Positions 28,401 through 43,400 of a stretch of 64,000 nt of DNA are shown here, piece after piece (the first letter of the stretch is position 1; each line of letters begins with the position of its first letter). The notes under the pieces are model-generated. The model ran no database searches. It worked only from the letters and a program-made list of their open reading frames with translations, and was not told the DNA's origin. The translations under genes were made by a program, and so were the position numbers. This DNA comes from Caprella mutica (taxonomy: Eukaryota > Arthropoda > Malacostraca > Amphipoda > Caprellidae): positions 1-64,000 of the forward strand of contig CANNZV010000426.1 in the NCBI GenBank assembly GCA_947561585.1, read 5' to 3'.

Positions 28401-31400
28401 GTGATAGTAGATGATGTATCTGCTACAAGAGTGATAGTAGATGATGTATCTGCTACAAGAGTGATAGCAGATGATGTATCTGCTACAAGAGTGATAGTAG
28501 ATGATGTATCTGCTACAAGAGTGATAGCAGATGATGTATCTGCTACAAGACTGATAGCAGATGATGTATCTGCTACAAGAGTGATAGCAGATGATGTATC
28601 TGCTACAAGAGTGATAGCAGATGATGTATCTGCTACAAGAGTGATAGCAGATGATGTATCTGCTACAAGAGTGATAGCAGATGATGTATCTGCTACAAGA
28701 GTGATAGCAGATGATGTATCTGCTACAAGAGTGATAGCAGATGATGTATCTGCTACAAGAGTGATAGCAGATGATGTATCTGCTACAAGAGTGATAGCAG
28801 ATGATGTATCTGCTACAAGAGTGATAGTAGATGATGTATCTGCTGCAAGAGTGATAGTAGATGATGTATCTGCTGCAAGAGTGATAGTAGATGATGTATC
28901 TGCTACAAGAGTGATAGTAGATGATGTATCTGCTACAAGAGTGATAGTAGATGATGTATCTGCTACAAGAGTGATAGTAGATGATGTATCTGCTACAAGA
29001 GTGATAGTAGATGATGTATCTGCTACAAGAGTGATAGTAGATGATGTATCTGCTACAAGAGTGATAGTAGATGATGTATCTGCTACAAGAGTGATAGTAG
29101 ATGATGTATCTGCTACAAGAGTGATAGTAGATGATGTATCTGCTACAAGAGTGATAGTAGATGATGTATCTGCTACAAGAGTGATAGCAGATGATGTATC
29201 TGCTACAAGAGTGATAGCAGATGATGTATCTGCTACAAGAGTGATAGCAGATGATGTATCTGCTACAAGAGTGATAGCAGATGATGTATCTGCTACAAGA
29301 GTGATAGCAGATGATGTATCTGCTACAAGAGTGATAGCAGATGATGTATCTGCTACAAGAGTGATAGCAGATGATGTATCTGCTACAAGAGTGATAGCAG
29401 ATGATGTATCTGCTACAAGAGTGATAGTAGATGATGTATCTTCTACAAGAGTGATAGTAGATGATGTATCTTCTACAAGAGTGATAGTAGATGATGTATC
29501 TGCTACAAGACTGATAGAAGATGATGTATCTGCTACAAGAGTGATAGCAGATGATGTATCTGCTACAAGAGTGATAGCAGATTATGTATCTGCTACAAAA
29601 GTGATAGCAGATTATGTATCTGCTACAAGAGTGATAGTAGATGATGATGCATCTGCTACAAGAGTGATAGTAGATGATGATGTATCTGCTACAAGAGTGA
29701 TAGCAGATGATGTATCTGCTACAAGAGTGATAGCAGATGATGTATCTGCTACAAGAGTGATAGTAGATGATGTATCTGCTACAAGAGTGATAGTAGATGA
29801 TGTATCTGCTACAAGAGTGATAGCAGATGATGAATCTGCTACAAGAGTGATAGCAGATGATGAATCTGCTACAAGAGTGATAGCAGATGATGAATCTGCT
29901 ACAAGAGTGATAGCAGATGATGAATCTGCTACAAGAGTGATAGCAGATGTTGAATCTGCTACAACAGTAATAGTAGTAGTGATAATAGACTTGTACTTGG
30001 CTGGGTGGCAGACGTTGTTACTTGTACTCGGCTGGGTGGCAGACGTTGTTAATTGTACTCGGCTGGGTGGCAGACGTTGTTACTTGTACTTGGCTGGGTG
30101 GCAGACGTTGTTACTTGTACTTGGCTGGGTGGCAGACGTTGTTACTTGTACTTGGCTGGGTGGCAGACGTTGTTACTTGTACTTGGCTGCGTGGCAGACG
30201 TTGTTACTTGTACTCGGCTGGGTGGCAGACGTTGTTACTTGTACTTGGCTGGGTGGCAGACGTTGTTACTTGTACTTTGCTGGGGGCAGACGTTGCTACT
30301 CGTACTTGGCTGTGTGGGGCAGACGTTGCTACTCGTACTTGACTGTGTGGGGCAGACGTTGCTACTCGTACTTGGCTGTGTGGGGCAGACGTTGCTACTC
30401 GTACTTGGCTGTGTGAGGCAGACGTTGTTACTTGTACTTGGCTGTGTGGGGCAGACGTTGTTACTTGTACTTGGCTGTGTGGGGCAGACGTTGTTACTTG
30501 TACTTGGCTGTGTGGGGCAGACGTTGCTACTTGTACTTGGCTGTGTGGGGCAGACGTTGCTACTTGTACTTGGCTGTGTGGGGCAGACGTTGTTACTTGT
30601 ACTTGGCTGTGTGGGGCAGACGTTGTTACTTGTACTTGGCTGTGTGGGGCAGACGTTGTTACTTGTACTTGGCTGTGTGAGGCAGACGTTGTTACTTGTA
30701 CTTGGCTGTGTGGCAGACGTTACTTTTCACTCTCGCTATCTATTTCTCTCTTTTCCATTCTTTTCTCAATATATTAGTAATGTATTTGTATGTCCCACTT
30801 CACTCTGTCCTATAATAGTATGTCCCACTTCACTCTGTCCTATAATAGTATGTCCCACTTCACTCTGTCCTATAATAGTATGTCCCACTCCACTCTGTCC
30901 TATAATAGTATGTCCCACTCCACTCTGTCCTATAATAGTATGTCCCACTCCACTCTGTCCTATAATAGTATGTCCCACTCCACTCTGTCCTATAATAGTA
31001 TGTCCCACTCCACTCTGTCCTATAATAGTATGTCCCACTCCACCCTGTCCTATAATAGTATGTCCCACTCCACTCTGTCCTATAATAGTATGTCCCACTC
31101 CACTCTGTCCTATAATAGTATGTCCCACTCCACTCTGTCCTATAATAGTATGTCCCACTCCACCCTGTCCTATAATAGTATGTCCCACTCCACTCTGTCC
31201 TATAATAGTATGTCCCACTCCACTCTGTCCTATAATAGTATGTCCCACTCCACTCTGTCCTATAATAGTATGTCCCACTCCACTCTGTCCTATAATAGTA
31301 TGTCCCACTTCACTCTGTCCTATAATAGTATGTCCCACTCCACTCTGTCCTATAATAGTATGTCCCACTTCACTCTGTCCTATAATAGTATGTCCCACTC

Positions 31401-34400
31401 CACTCTGTCCTATAATAGTATGTCCCACTCCACTCTGTCCTATAATAGTATGTCCCACTCCACTCTGTCCTATAATAGTATGTCCCACTCCACTCTGTCC
31501 TATAATAGTATGTCCCACTCCACTCTGTCCTATAATAGTATGTCCCACTCCACTCTGTCCTATAATAGTATGTCCCACTCCACTCTGTCCTATAATAGTA
31601 TGTCCCACTCCACTCTGTCCTATAATAGTATGTCCCACTCCACTCTGTCCTATAATAGTATGTCCCACTTCACTCTGTCCTATAATAGTATGTCCCACTC
31701 CACTCTGTCCTATAATAGTATGTCCCACTTCACTCTGTCCTATAATAGTATGTCCCACTCCACTCTGTCCTATAATAGTATGTCCCACTCCAATCTGTCC
31801 TATAATAGTATGTCCCACTCCACTCTGTCCTATAATAGTATGTCCCACTCCACTCTGTCCTATAATAGTATGTCCCACTCCACTCTGTCCTATAATAGTA
31901 TGTCCCACTCCACTCTGTCCTATAATAGTATGTCCCACTCCACTCTGTCCTATAATAGTATGTCCCACTCCACTCTGTCCTATAATAGTATGTCCCACTC
32001 CACTTTGTCCTATAATAGTATGTCCCACTCCACTCTGTCCTATAATCGTATGTGTTGCACACTAACATTTCTTATCTTTTCTCGAGTTAGATAAGAGATA
32101 AGCGTTTCCTTTTGGCGCGAAACATGAAACTTTGCTGTCAACTACACTGTCCTGATAATAAATAATCAACTGTCGGTAGGAATAGCATTGCTATGAAATA
32201 CTCCTAGGAATAACGTGGTAAGAAAAGATCATTTTATGTACGACTTCGACAATAACAAATAAGATTGACTGGTTATATTTATTTAAATAAAAACATTAAA
32301 ATTATCTTTTTGTATTTATATTTTTTTTCCATTATTTACATCCTCCGTATTAATAACTTTCACTTCATGTTTTATTATAATCTCCATATATTGTACTCTA
32401 CTAAATACTAAATTGGTAACTTTGCAGTTTTATATTTCAATGAATGATAAACTTATTTAAAAAGTTTAGGAGAAATAATAAAGTAAAGTAACATTTACCA
32501 GAGGAGAATTATATACCTACCTATTTAAATCTTCATTCGGTTTCTCGCATAGGGTAATTTTCACTTCAAGAATACCAATTCTCTTGCTATAATTTATCCC
32601 ATACTATCTGTTCAACCAACACTATTAAAAAACTAGGGTGAGTTACAAATTATTGGACAGTTCTACATCTTAGATTATGTAAGAAAAATATATATAATTT
32701 GTATTTAGTTTTTTTTTTTGACAGCTGTTGTTAACTGTTAACTTTTGTTGTTAACTGATTGCATCCGTTATAAAGTTGTTATTATAAACTTCTAATTATG
32801 TATAATTTAAATATCCGTAATATTATAACAATGTATAGCTAAAAGTAATAATGATACAATATTAACATTACTACAATGAGTTGTATATTGTCATGCCTAT
32901 ATACTATTATAGTGAAATCTATTTTAATTCAAATATTGACAATTAATTATACATGCATTGCAATTAGTAACATATCACTCTCTAATGAGAAATTAATAAA
33001 CTAAAGAGGTCATCACAGATGCACTTTTCTTGACTGTACGGAGAGTGTCTACTTGTGTTACTCGCACAAGTCATTACAGATGCACTTTTCTTGACTGTAC
33101 GGAGAGTGTCTACTTGTGTTACTCGCACAAGTCATTACAGATGCACTTTTCTTGACTGTACGGAGAGTGTCTACTTGTGTTACTCGTACAAGTCATTACA
33201 GATGCACTTTTCTTGACTGTACGGAGAGTGTCTACTTGTGTTACTCGTACAAGTCATTACAGATGCACTTTTCTTGACTGTACGGAGAGTGTCTACTTGT
33301 ACAAGTCATTACAGATGCACTTTTCTTTACTGTACTTAGTTCAACTTGTGTTTCTTGTACAAGTGTCGATTGTAGTAAATTATTTCAGAGTATAGCTTCG
33401 AAAACAAACTAGTACCCAAGTCACTAATAGCTTCAAAACAACTAATTAGGGCCTAATAACGCACTGTTATTAGTTACCTAGTCTAGACTAGGTGTAATAA
33501 ATACAATATATTGGAACTACATCTTAAATTCTGCAAATAATGTATATCTTTCTTTATCGAATACATTCAATGTATTGTAAAAATGTATATATCTATTATG
33601 GTCATATCGTATATAAATACTAATACTTTTCATTATTGATACCTTTTTAATGGGTCTACGACTCTACGGTATTAATTTCCAAATACACAACTGTATCAGT
33701 GTATCACCGTGTAAAATAATAATATGAAGTTCTATATTGAAACGTTGATACATTTAATTTAATATTATGCTATTTAAAACATCGAACAAAAACTGTGAAT
33801 ATTACTCAAATTGAATTAGTTGAAGTTCCAAAATATCGAACAGTTCCACATTACCGATCACACAGTGAATGATTGATATATTCAAAATGTTAAATTATTT
33901 CGCAGTTTTAATTTTAAAAAAGATGATTTTTTTCCTTTAAAAACAAGAATTTATGGTAAAAAAGTACTGAATTTCTATCCTTTTTCTAGGGTGAAATGCT
34001 CTCCACAAATCAAATGAACTAATAACTTGTCAGTTGAAAGTGTTAGTTAGTTTATTGAGGTTACTGCCCCCCATCCCCTCCACCATGCCTTATAATGTGC
34101 TATCTTTGGCACAATGGGCAGCAGGGGGTCTCTTATCGCTATCTTATCTTTTGACACCTTTCGTAGTGTGTAAGTGGGGACTCTGCCGGTTGATTCTTAT
34201 TGAGGTGCACTGGCCCTTTGTGGTATGTTATTTAACATTATATTGCAGCAATGGTTGAAAGTAAAATAGTGTAGTAATATCTAGTTTTTGTAGCAGAAGT
34301 TCTCCAATCCATTATATTGATTATCTCTATCATCCAAACCACTAAATACAAGTGTTAGTAAAAATACACTTAGTTGTTACAGCCATTCGTCAGTGTCATT

Positions 34401-37400
34401 TGCTATGTAGATTGTACATTTTATAATGCTATTGATTAGGAATAGAACCAATGTTTTTCAGGGAATAGTTTTTGATATGGAAATGCGTTATAGTAACCGG
34501 TATGGCAGTATCTGTGCAGTACCTCCAATCCATGCGGTACATCTGCCGGAAACTGTCAGAGTACTGATTTGAGGGCAGTAACCTCTTTCCAGACAAAGGG
34601 GTAACAGTTACTAGGTAACTGTTAATACCAAGAGTATTAGTTGGTAATCACTGCTAGGTGGAAATATTGGAATATAATATTATTTTAATTCAATACAAAA
34701 AAAAACTTGGTATCAACAGTTACTATTGGTAACTCATAATACCAATGTCCAAGGACATTAATTGGTAATCACTGCTAGTTGTAGTTGTTACAAAATATAT
34801 ATTTTTATTAAAAACAACAACATAAAGATAGAATAGTAGCTAACATTAATTTAATATATGAAATCATAATTCAGAGTTTTCTACATTCACTGTCTTATAA
34901 CTGCCTCAGGGACTCTATCCCGAAATTTTCTGTGAAGAATGGAAGAGAAGGCTCCGAACTATTGTAATTTTTTTCCCATGTTTATCATTTTTACCTTGTT
35001 TATCATTTTTACCATGTTTATAATTTTACCATGTTTATCATTTTTTTAACGCTACTTGCAGTTTTAGAGGATAGCGCTAGGATTATGCTCTTCAACTACG
35101 AGGTTTCAGATTTTTGTGTTAATTAGGCTTGCGACTTCATTTACTATCACCTCTTCATTTTCCTCTTCCATCCGTGAGTGCAACCACCGGTGCTTTTGTC
35201 TCTTTTCGTCACATTTCTTGGTAAGTGACTGTATTTACGGAGTAGCTTTCCTGCATCCATGAGCATCAACCCCGACTGATAGTATAGGTGACTTTGTTCA
35301 TGGAGCCACTTTTCTTTCTGACTGTTTCTTCCATTTCCTTGTACTTAATTTCGTTTTAACGTCAACGATATGGCCTTTGGTTAATTTAAACGTTAAACCC
35401 CTGTTAAATTAATTACAGGAATTTAAGTAGATTTTTCTAATTATTTTATTTCCATCTTCTTGTAGCTATATATAAACACTGCTGAAATAGATATATAATA
35501 TTAAATACCTATGTATTAATTAATTCTTCCGGTCACATTTTTCAATACTATTTGATACGATAATTTCTACATAGTACATGTAACAGCAATATCTCCTTGA
35601 CTGTTGATAGTGTAGAAATGTGTTTATTGTTTCATTAAATTGCGATAAGAAATTAGTATAGATTATTTATTCACTATTTACTACCAACTCTTATTTCTTA
35701 CTTCATTGATAAAAATGATAAGATAAAAATCTTAATATCACTCTTTTTATTGTTCTCTGTGAAGTATTCAACTATAGCCATATAACTTTACATCAGTTTG
35801 CTGTGTGATAATTAACACTTCGCATTTGTAACATTAATACAACTTGACTGTTAATATTATTAATGTTATTTACCCTGTGGGTTTACATTTTATCTGTTGG
35901 TTTACTTTTTCTTTGTTAGTTTACCTCTCTGTTTACCATTTCTCTGTTGGTTTACCTCTCAGTTTTCCTTTTCTCTGTTGGTTTACCAGTAGGTTTACCT
36001 TTTCTCCTGTAGGTTTATTTTACCGCTGCAGATAAACTCTCGTTTCCTCATAGCGGTTCACACCCTTCCTTTCTTTCTTAACTACCATACAGTCTAGTTA
36101 GTGGTAGTAATGTAAGTGTACCACACAGTCTATCTACCAATATAAGTACCATACAGTCTAGTTAGCAATATAAGTACCATACAGTCTAGTTAGCAATATA
36201 AGTACCACACAGTCTAGTTGGCAATACAAGTACCATACAGTTTAGTTGGCAATACAAGTACCATACAGTCTAGTTGGCAATACAAGTACCATACAGTCTA
36301 GTTGGCAATACAAGTACCATACAGTCTAGTTGGCAATACAAGTACCATACAGTCTAGTTAGCAATATAGCAATGTTACTTATATCTTCACATTAAGTTCC
36401 CTGTTGCAACCTGTCTTATTTTCTCTTTTCTCCGTTTAGGTCATTTACCGGAAGTGACTGTGCCCTATGTACACTCCCTAGGCATACCTCACTGTGTCGC
36501 ACTGAGGGTATACAGAAATGAAACTAATTACTTTATATACATCTAATAAACAATTGAACTGTATATAGAGTAGTATATTTCGCGATGCTTTGATTCTTAG
36601 TAGGGTAAACTACGAATTATCGGCCAGTTCACCATCTTCGTTCATGTAAGAAAAACTGTCTAATCATTTTTATTTTTATTGGTATCCATGATACCTGCAA
36701 GAATTATGGATACCGATTAAATAATATTGATTACATCTCTTTTTCTTATATGATCGAAAATATGGAACTGACCTATAATTCGTAACTTACCCTCTCTCCT
36801 AGATTAGCTATACCCATTACCTGTTATTATACCGGAACACTCCTATACCTGTACAGCACACCTCTATATTATACAGGTGTGTGCACCTACAGTAACGTAA
36901 CTGTATCGTCACCACTATAGTTATTTGTACTAAAGTTTAATTAAAGTTTATGTTAAACTTTAATATTTTTCTGTTAAAAATCACCACTGAAATATTCCTC
37001 TTAATTTTTAAATCAGTGTATTTTTAAATTGATTCAGTATTAGCTCTGTGATTATCTATTACCTTTCAGTGGCAAATGCTTCAGTATTAACTCTGTGATT
37101 ATCTATTACCTTTCAGTGGCAAATGCTTCAGTATTAACACTGTGATTATCTATTACCTTTCAGTGGCAAATGCTTCAGTATTAGCACTGTGATTATCTAT
37201 TACCTTTCAGTGGCAAATGCTTCAGTATTAACTCTGTGATTATCTATTACCTTTCAGTGGCAAATGCTTCAGTATTAACTCTGTGATTATCTATTACCTT
37301 TCAGTGGCAAATGCTTCAGTATTAACTCTGTGATTATCTATTACCTTTCAGTGGCAAATGCTTCAGTATTAGCACTGTGATTATCTATTACCTTTCAGTG

Positions 37401-40400
37401 GCAAATGCTTCAGTATTAACTCTGTGATTATCTATTACCTTTCAGTGGCAAATGCTTCAGTATTAACTCTGTGATTATCTATTACCTTTCAGTGGCAAAT
37501 GCTTCAGTATTAGCACTGTGATTATCTATTACCTTTCAGTGGCAAATGCTTCAGTATTAGCACTGTGATTATCTATTACCTTTCAGTGGCAAATGCTTCA
37601 GTATTAGCACTGTGATTATCTATTACCTTTCAGTGGCAAATGCTTCAGTATTAGCACTGTGATTATCTATTACCTTTCAGTGGCAAATGCTTCAGTATTA
37701 GCACTGTGATTATCTATTACCTTTCAGTGGCAAATGCTTCAATATTAGCACTGTGATTATCTATTACCTTTCAGTGGCAAATGATTCAGTATTAGCACTG
37801 TGATTATCTATTTTTAACGGGGAAGTACACTAGTTGTTAATAACTGAGACCTGTTTAGTTAACCGCCACTCACACATCTGTTTTACTCACCTGTCATGTA
37901 GAACTAATCGAATTATCATCAGTTGGCAGGTCGCATGAAAGGGTATTTTTTCCCGCCACTCACTAACAGGTGCACCTGCCAGGCGCGAATATACATGCGT
38001 ACCTGTCAGGTGGACATCATAGTGTATGGCCGGCCTTATATTTTAGCCATATATTATTGCAGCTTTTTTAGTAGAGCTGTAGTTTTAACAATTTTATCTT
38101 CATTTTTTGGTAGATTATATTTTAGCAAATTATTATTGCAGTTTTTAGATTTTATTACATGTTTTTATTATTAAATATATATACAAATTCTATTTAGTTA
38201 TATATTTTTTTGTGGCTAATATTTTTTGCTATCTGTAGCATTTCCAAGCAAGGGAAGTGACTATCTCTTTTCTCTATCAGAGTAGCCACCTGTTTGTAAT
38301 GAGCATGTCTCAGTACCTAAATAAGATAGGTGATACTCTGTCTCTTCGTCTTAACGTATCTACTCTTGTAACAGGATTCAAGTCTATCTTCAAAAAAAGA
38401 TTTTAAAAAGTACTCTTTTGGGGAGTGGGGGCGGGGGAGTGTGAATTTCGAAAAGTGTCTTCGACTAAAGTTGTTCAGAATCTTAGGGTACATTCACAAA
38501 AAAACTCAAATTGATAAATTTAACATCAAAAAACTCTTAAAAGGGTAGACGGTCCCCTTAAATTTCTACAGATTGAAATCGATAAAATCCGAACCAGTGG
38601 CATAACCTCAAATCTAAACCAATAAATCGTTAAAATCATCAAATTTTTAAATTCTGGTTACCATTTCGATATATTATCATATAAATAATATTCATTTTCT
38701 CTGAATTAAGTAGACATGAAATGATCCGTTCTTTTAATAATTTCAACTTCTTCATTAACTATAGAACAGGGTAAGTTACACATTTACAGTCAAATGAGAA
38801 AAAAGGATATAATCATTTATTTTTATTGGCTGTCATGGATACAAATATGAATTTAATTAATTAGTGTATTGTTTTTTTATATATGACCGAAAAATGTGGA
38901 ACCGACCAATAATTTGTAACTTATGTCCTGTATGAAATGCTAGTTATAAAATGTCTATCCTAATAATTTCCCTTGTGTGTTTATGTATTTAGTTAGTGTC
39001 CGTTTTCTCACGACGGGTATTAGGCATGAAGAATGTAACTATGATACGCACGTGAATATGTTGATATATTTAAATTCTTTTGTTTTTATTCAATTTTTAA
39101 ATGTATTTTATTTACAAAACAAATTAGACTGCAGAAAATTTAATTGAATTTATTAAAAGTAACCTAATAACGGGTAATAAATTGGTATTGATGATGACAC
39201 GTTATTCTTAACGGGAAACTACACTAGTTATGTTATAAACTGTCATGTTATAATGTTATTTTGTTACTATCTAGAGAGGATATGAGGAGCATGATTTCCT
39301 CAGCATATCTTATCACTCTTTACCCTCTCCAATAATGACTTAGAGTAGACACTCTTATCCACATCAAATATCCTATACGTTATGGAGCATAGAACTCGTA
39401 TGCACTAGGGTAACTTACGAATTAACGGTCACTTCAACATCTTATAAGAAAATAATAATTATATCGTTTTTTCTAATATTCTCGTGGAAAAAGTAAAAGG
39501 AGCTTAGCAAAAAGTCTGTTGGAAAGATTAAAAAAAAAACACGTGTATACGGCCTTTTAGGCAAATCGTTTGAGTTTATAATTTTATCAAATAGTGTGTG
39601 TTATATTTTTACCCTCACTCTATGGTTGTTATAAGTTTAACCCTAAGGTGTTCAGTATGCCCCATCACGTCTTATGTTTTAGCATACAATGCCCTGTAAC
39701 CCTGTGCTGCCCTGTGTGCCAGTACACCCTCAGCTTTAGGGCTAACTGAGGCGGTGAGAAGCGGTGATGTTATTCGAGAGTAACTCTTGTATTTGCTGCC
39801 ATACAAATTATTTGCTTTGCTAGGGAAAATAAATCATAAGTTAAAAAGAAAGAGTCTGTAGCAAATAGGGCAAAGTAACATTATCAGATGTGAATCACAC
39901 ATCGGACTAAAATTCCTATAAGTTATAATCGAAAAATTACAAGGTTTTTAATAGTAATTTCTATCTTTTTTTATAATACTGAGCTATTAAATTTTCATTT
40001 GGTTTTGAATTCTCTCCACAGCTTCACTTTCTGTGAAACACCGACTGGTGGTAGGAGCCAATTATCTTTCTGACTGTTTCTTCCAGTCCCTTGTACTTAA
40101 TTTACTTTTGACATCAGCGATATAACCTTCATTTCTAAAACAGACGTCAAAGCCCTACTGCTTAAAAATGATTTTTATTAGCGTTTAGATGATATCATTT
40201 GAAATGAGGACAATTTTTACCTCGTGCAAACTATCTAGTTAATGATGGTGAGTATAATTGCTATCACAATAGAGCTGTGTTATTAATAATTACCTGTCAG
40301 TTCAGTAACTAAATGATGGCTTTTGAAATCCGGTCCGCATGACCCAATTATCAGAAATTATCCGCAGCTTTGTTTTAATGTGAGTGATAGGACTGCAATT

Positions 40401-43400
40401 ACTCATTTGTTGTGTTGTTAGAAAGCTAATTAGCATGCACAGGTGTGTGGAACCTGCAGGTGTCGTTGCAATGAACCAATGCCTAAACCACTGTGTGAGT
40501 GCCTGAACCACTGTGTGAGAGAGCCTGAACCACTGTGTGTGAGTGCCTGAACCACTGTCTGAATGCCTGAACCACTGTGTGAGTGCCTGAACCACTGTCT
40601 GAATGCCTGAACCACTGTGTGAGGTAGAGTCTGAACCACTGTGTGAGGTAGAGCCTGAACCACTGTGTGAGAGAGCCTGAACCACTGTGTGAGAGCCTGA
40701 ACCACTGTGTGAGAGCCTGAACCACTGTGTGAGAGAGCCTGAACCACTGACTGAGAGAGCCTGAACCACTTTCTGAGGTAGAGCCTGAACCACTTTCTGA
40801 GGTAGAGCCTGGACCACTGTGTGAGAAAGCCTGAACCACAGACTGAGAAAGCCTGAACCACAGACTGAGAGAGCCTGAACCACTGACTGAGAGAGCCTGA
40901 ACCACTGACTGAGAGAGAGCGTCTAAACCACTGACTGAGAGAGAGCGCCTGAATCACAGACTGAGAGAGAGCGCCTGAACCACAGACTGAGAGAGAGCGC
41001 CTGAACCACTGACAGAGAGAGCGCCTGAACCACTGACTGAGAGAGAGCGCCTGAACCACTGACTGAGAGAGAGCGCCTGAACCACTGACTGAGAGAGAGC
41101 GCCTGAACCACTGACTGAGAGAGAGCGCCTGAACCACTGACAGAGAGAGCGCCTGAACCACTGACAGAGAGAGCGCCTGAACCACTGACTGAGAGAGAGC
41201 GCCTGAACCACTGACTGAGAGAGAGCCTGAACCACTGACTGAGAGAGCCTGAACCACTGACTGAGAGAGCCTGAACCACTGACTGAGAGAGCCTGAACCA
41301 CTGACTGAGAGATCCTGAACCACTGACTGAGAGATCCTGAACCACTGACTGAGAGATCCTCAACCACTGACTGAGAGATCCTCAACCACTGACTGAGAGA
41401 TCCTCAACCACTGACTGAGAGATCCTCAACCACTGACTGAGAGATCCTCAACCACTGTGTGAGAGAGCCTGAATCAGTGTCTGTGAGAGCCTGAACCAGT
41501 GTCTGTGAGAGCCTGAACCAGTGTCTGTGAGAGCCTGAACCAGTGTCTGTGAGAGCCTGAACCACTGTATGAGAGAGCCTGAACCACTGTATGAGAGAGC
41601 CTGAACCACTGTATGAGAGAGCCTGAACCACTGTATGAGAGAGCCTGAACCACTGTATGAGAGAGCCTGAACCACTGTATGAGAGAGCCTGGACCACTGT
41701 ATGAGAGAGCCTGGACCACTGTATGAGAGAGCCTGGACCACTGTATGAGAGAGCCTGAACCACTGTATGAGAGAGCCTGAACCACTGTATGAGAGAGCCT
41801 GAACCACTGTATGAGAGAGCCTGAACCACTGTATGAGAGAGCCTGAACCACTGTATGAGAGAGCCTGAACCACTGTATGAGAGAGCCTGAACCACTGTAT
41901 GAGAGAGCCTGAACCACTGTATGAGAGAGCCTGAACCACTGTATGAGAGAGCCTGAACCACTGTATGAGAGAGCCTGAACCACTGTATGAGAGAGCCTGA
42001 ACCACTGTATGAGAGAGCCTGAACCACTGTATGAGAGAGCCTGAACCACTGTATGAGAGAGCCTGAACCACTGTATGAACTAAATTCATGATACGTTAAA
42101 TCTATTCGTAATTTCAGTTATCTTTTAAATTCTCTATTCCTCTCATATATTACTATGCACTTCAATTCAAAATGCACAATATTTTGTGTTAATAAACAGT
42201 ACGTACAACTGTTTTACTAAATTTGATGACTCTTTACTATGTATTTTTAATTAAACTGACTGCTTAGCATCTATAATAATAATTTATTTGAAAGAATATT
42301 GGCCGTTTTGTCCCCACTAGCCTCTATTACCCTCCATTTTGTATCATTTTATTACTCCAATTACAGACTATCAGCTTTGTATCTCTGTGTGCTGATTTAT
42401 GGAACAGTGTATGGAGCTGTTTCCGATATCTTTTTAATGTATTCATTTAATTTAGAACATACAAAGCATCTATCTAACTATCTATGATTGCAGGAGAGAT
42501 TTGACGGTAAAATGGGCTCTGTATACCGATAGTCCTCTAATTACTCTGCCCATATTACTGGTTAATCACCATTTCAGCCCTTTGTTGATGGATATTTAGC
42601 CTCATTATTCCGGCCTCAGTCTAATTGTACTATATTCTATCCATTTTAGATCGTGCAGGTAAAATGTTGGTGTAAAATCTAAGTGTGTTCTTAGGTATCA
42701 GTACCGGTTTTCTTCAGTTGCTGGTAGTGTACCTATGCACCTGGCTATGTCTTTACAGCTGCCTCTCTTTCTACCTTCTCAATATTATCACCAATGAAAT
42801 GTGTTGCAGTGCTAAAACACCATAAATTAGTATAGTAATTATCTGAAATCTATAAGTCTACATCTTTTGATAGCTTTTTTTTTTTTGTATAATTACTAAA
42901 TTCAGTCCAGCCAATTTATTTGTTCGGAATAAATGTGACTTTTTTTGCAATATATTTTAGATGTAATAAAGCTGATTGTGCAGTTGCCACCGATTGAAAT
43001 TTGATGTAAACCCTCTTTTTGATAATTTCAGTTTGTATTAAATGTCCTCTTCATTCTAAATTAAAAAATATCTGGAATTTCTTTTAAATATGTAAAGTTT
43101 AAGTTATATAATATCACAGTTAGCAGAAAAGAAATCAATCGAGTATTCTGTTCACATTTAATTATATAAGAAATATTCACATTCACTCTTTCTAAGATTC
43201 ATTAGAAGAAAAAGTAATGAATACTTAGTAGCTATTTCTCGTACATACCTATTCAATACATAGATTTATAATTAACAGTTCTATAAATCGGAAAAAAAAT
43301 TATATACAGGGTTGCGGAAAAGTAACTTTACACTTTTAAATGTTTATTGCATGAAAACCGACTCAACTGTCGATATCAAATATATATGAACTTATTGACA

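Noticed and set aside
26292..30416. 1,374-codon open frame (VIADDVSATR repeats) as a giant repetitive protein
   Set aside because: The frame is open only because the unit is 30 bp with no stop in that frame. It starts in ordinary intron sequence, ends in another minisatellite, has no domain, and lies within a golgin intron.
30053..32094. Open frames of 670, 434 and 420 codons on both strands
   Set aside because: All follow from the second 30-bp array (period divisible by three). Simultaneous openness on both strands is a repeat effect, not coding.
40302..42089. Eight overlapping Ser/Gln-rich frames on the - strand
   Set aside because: Shadows of the 22-bp array; all three - frames are open in parts and no initiation or splice context fits.
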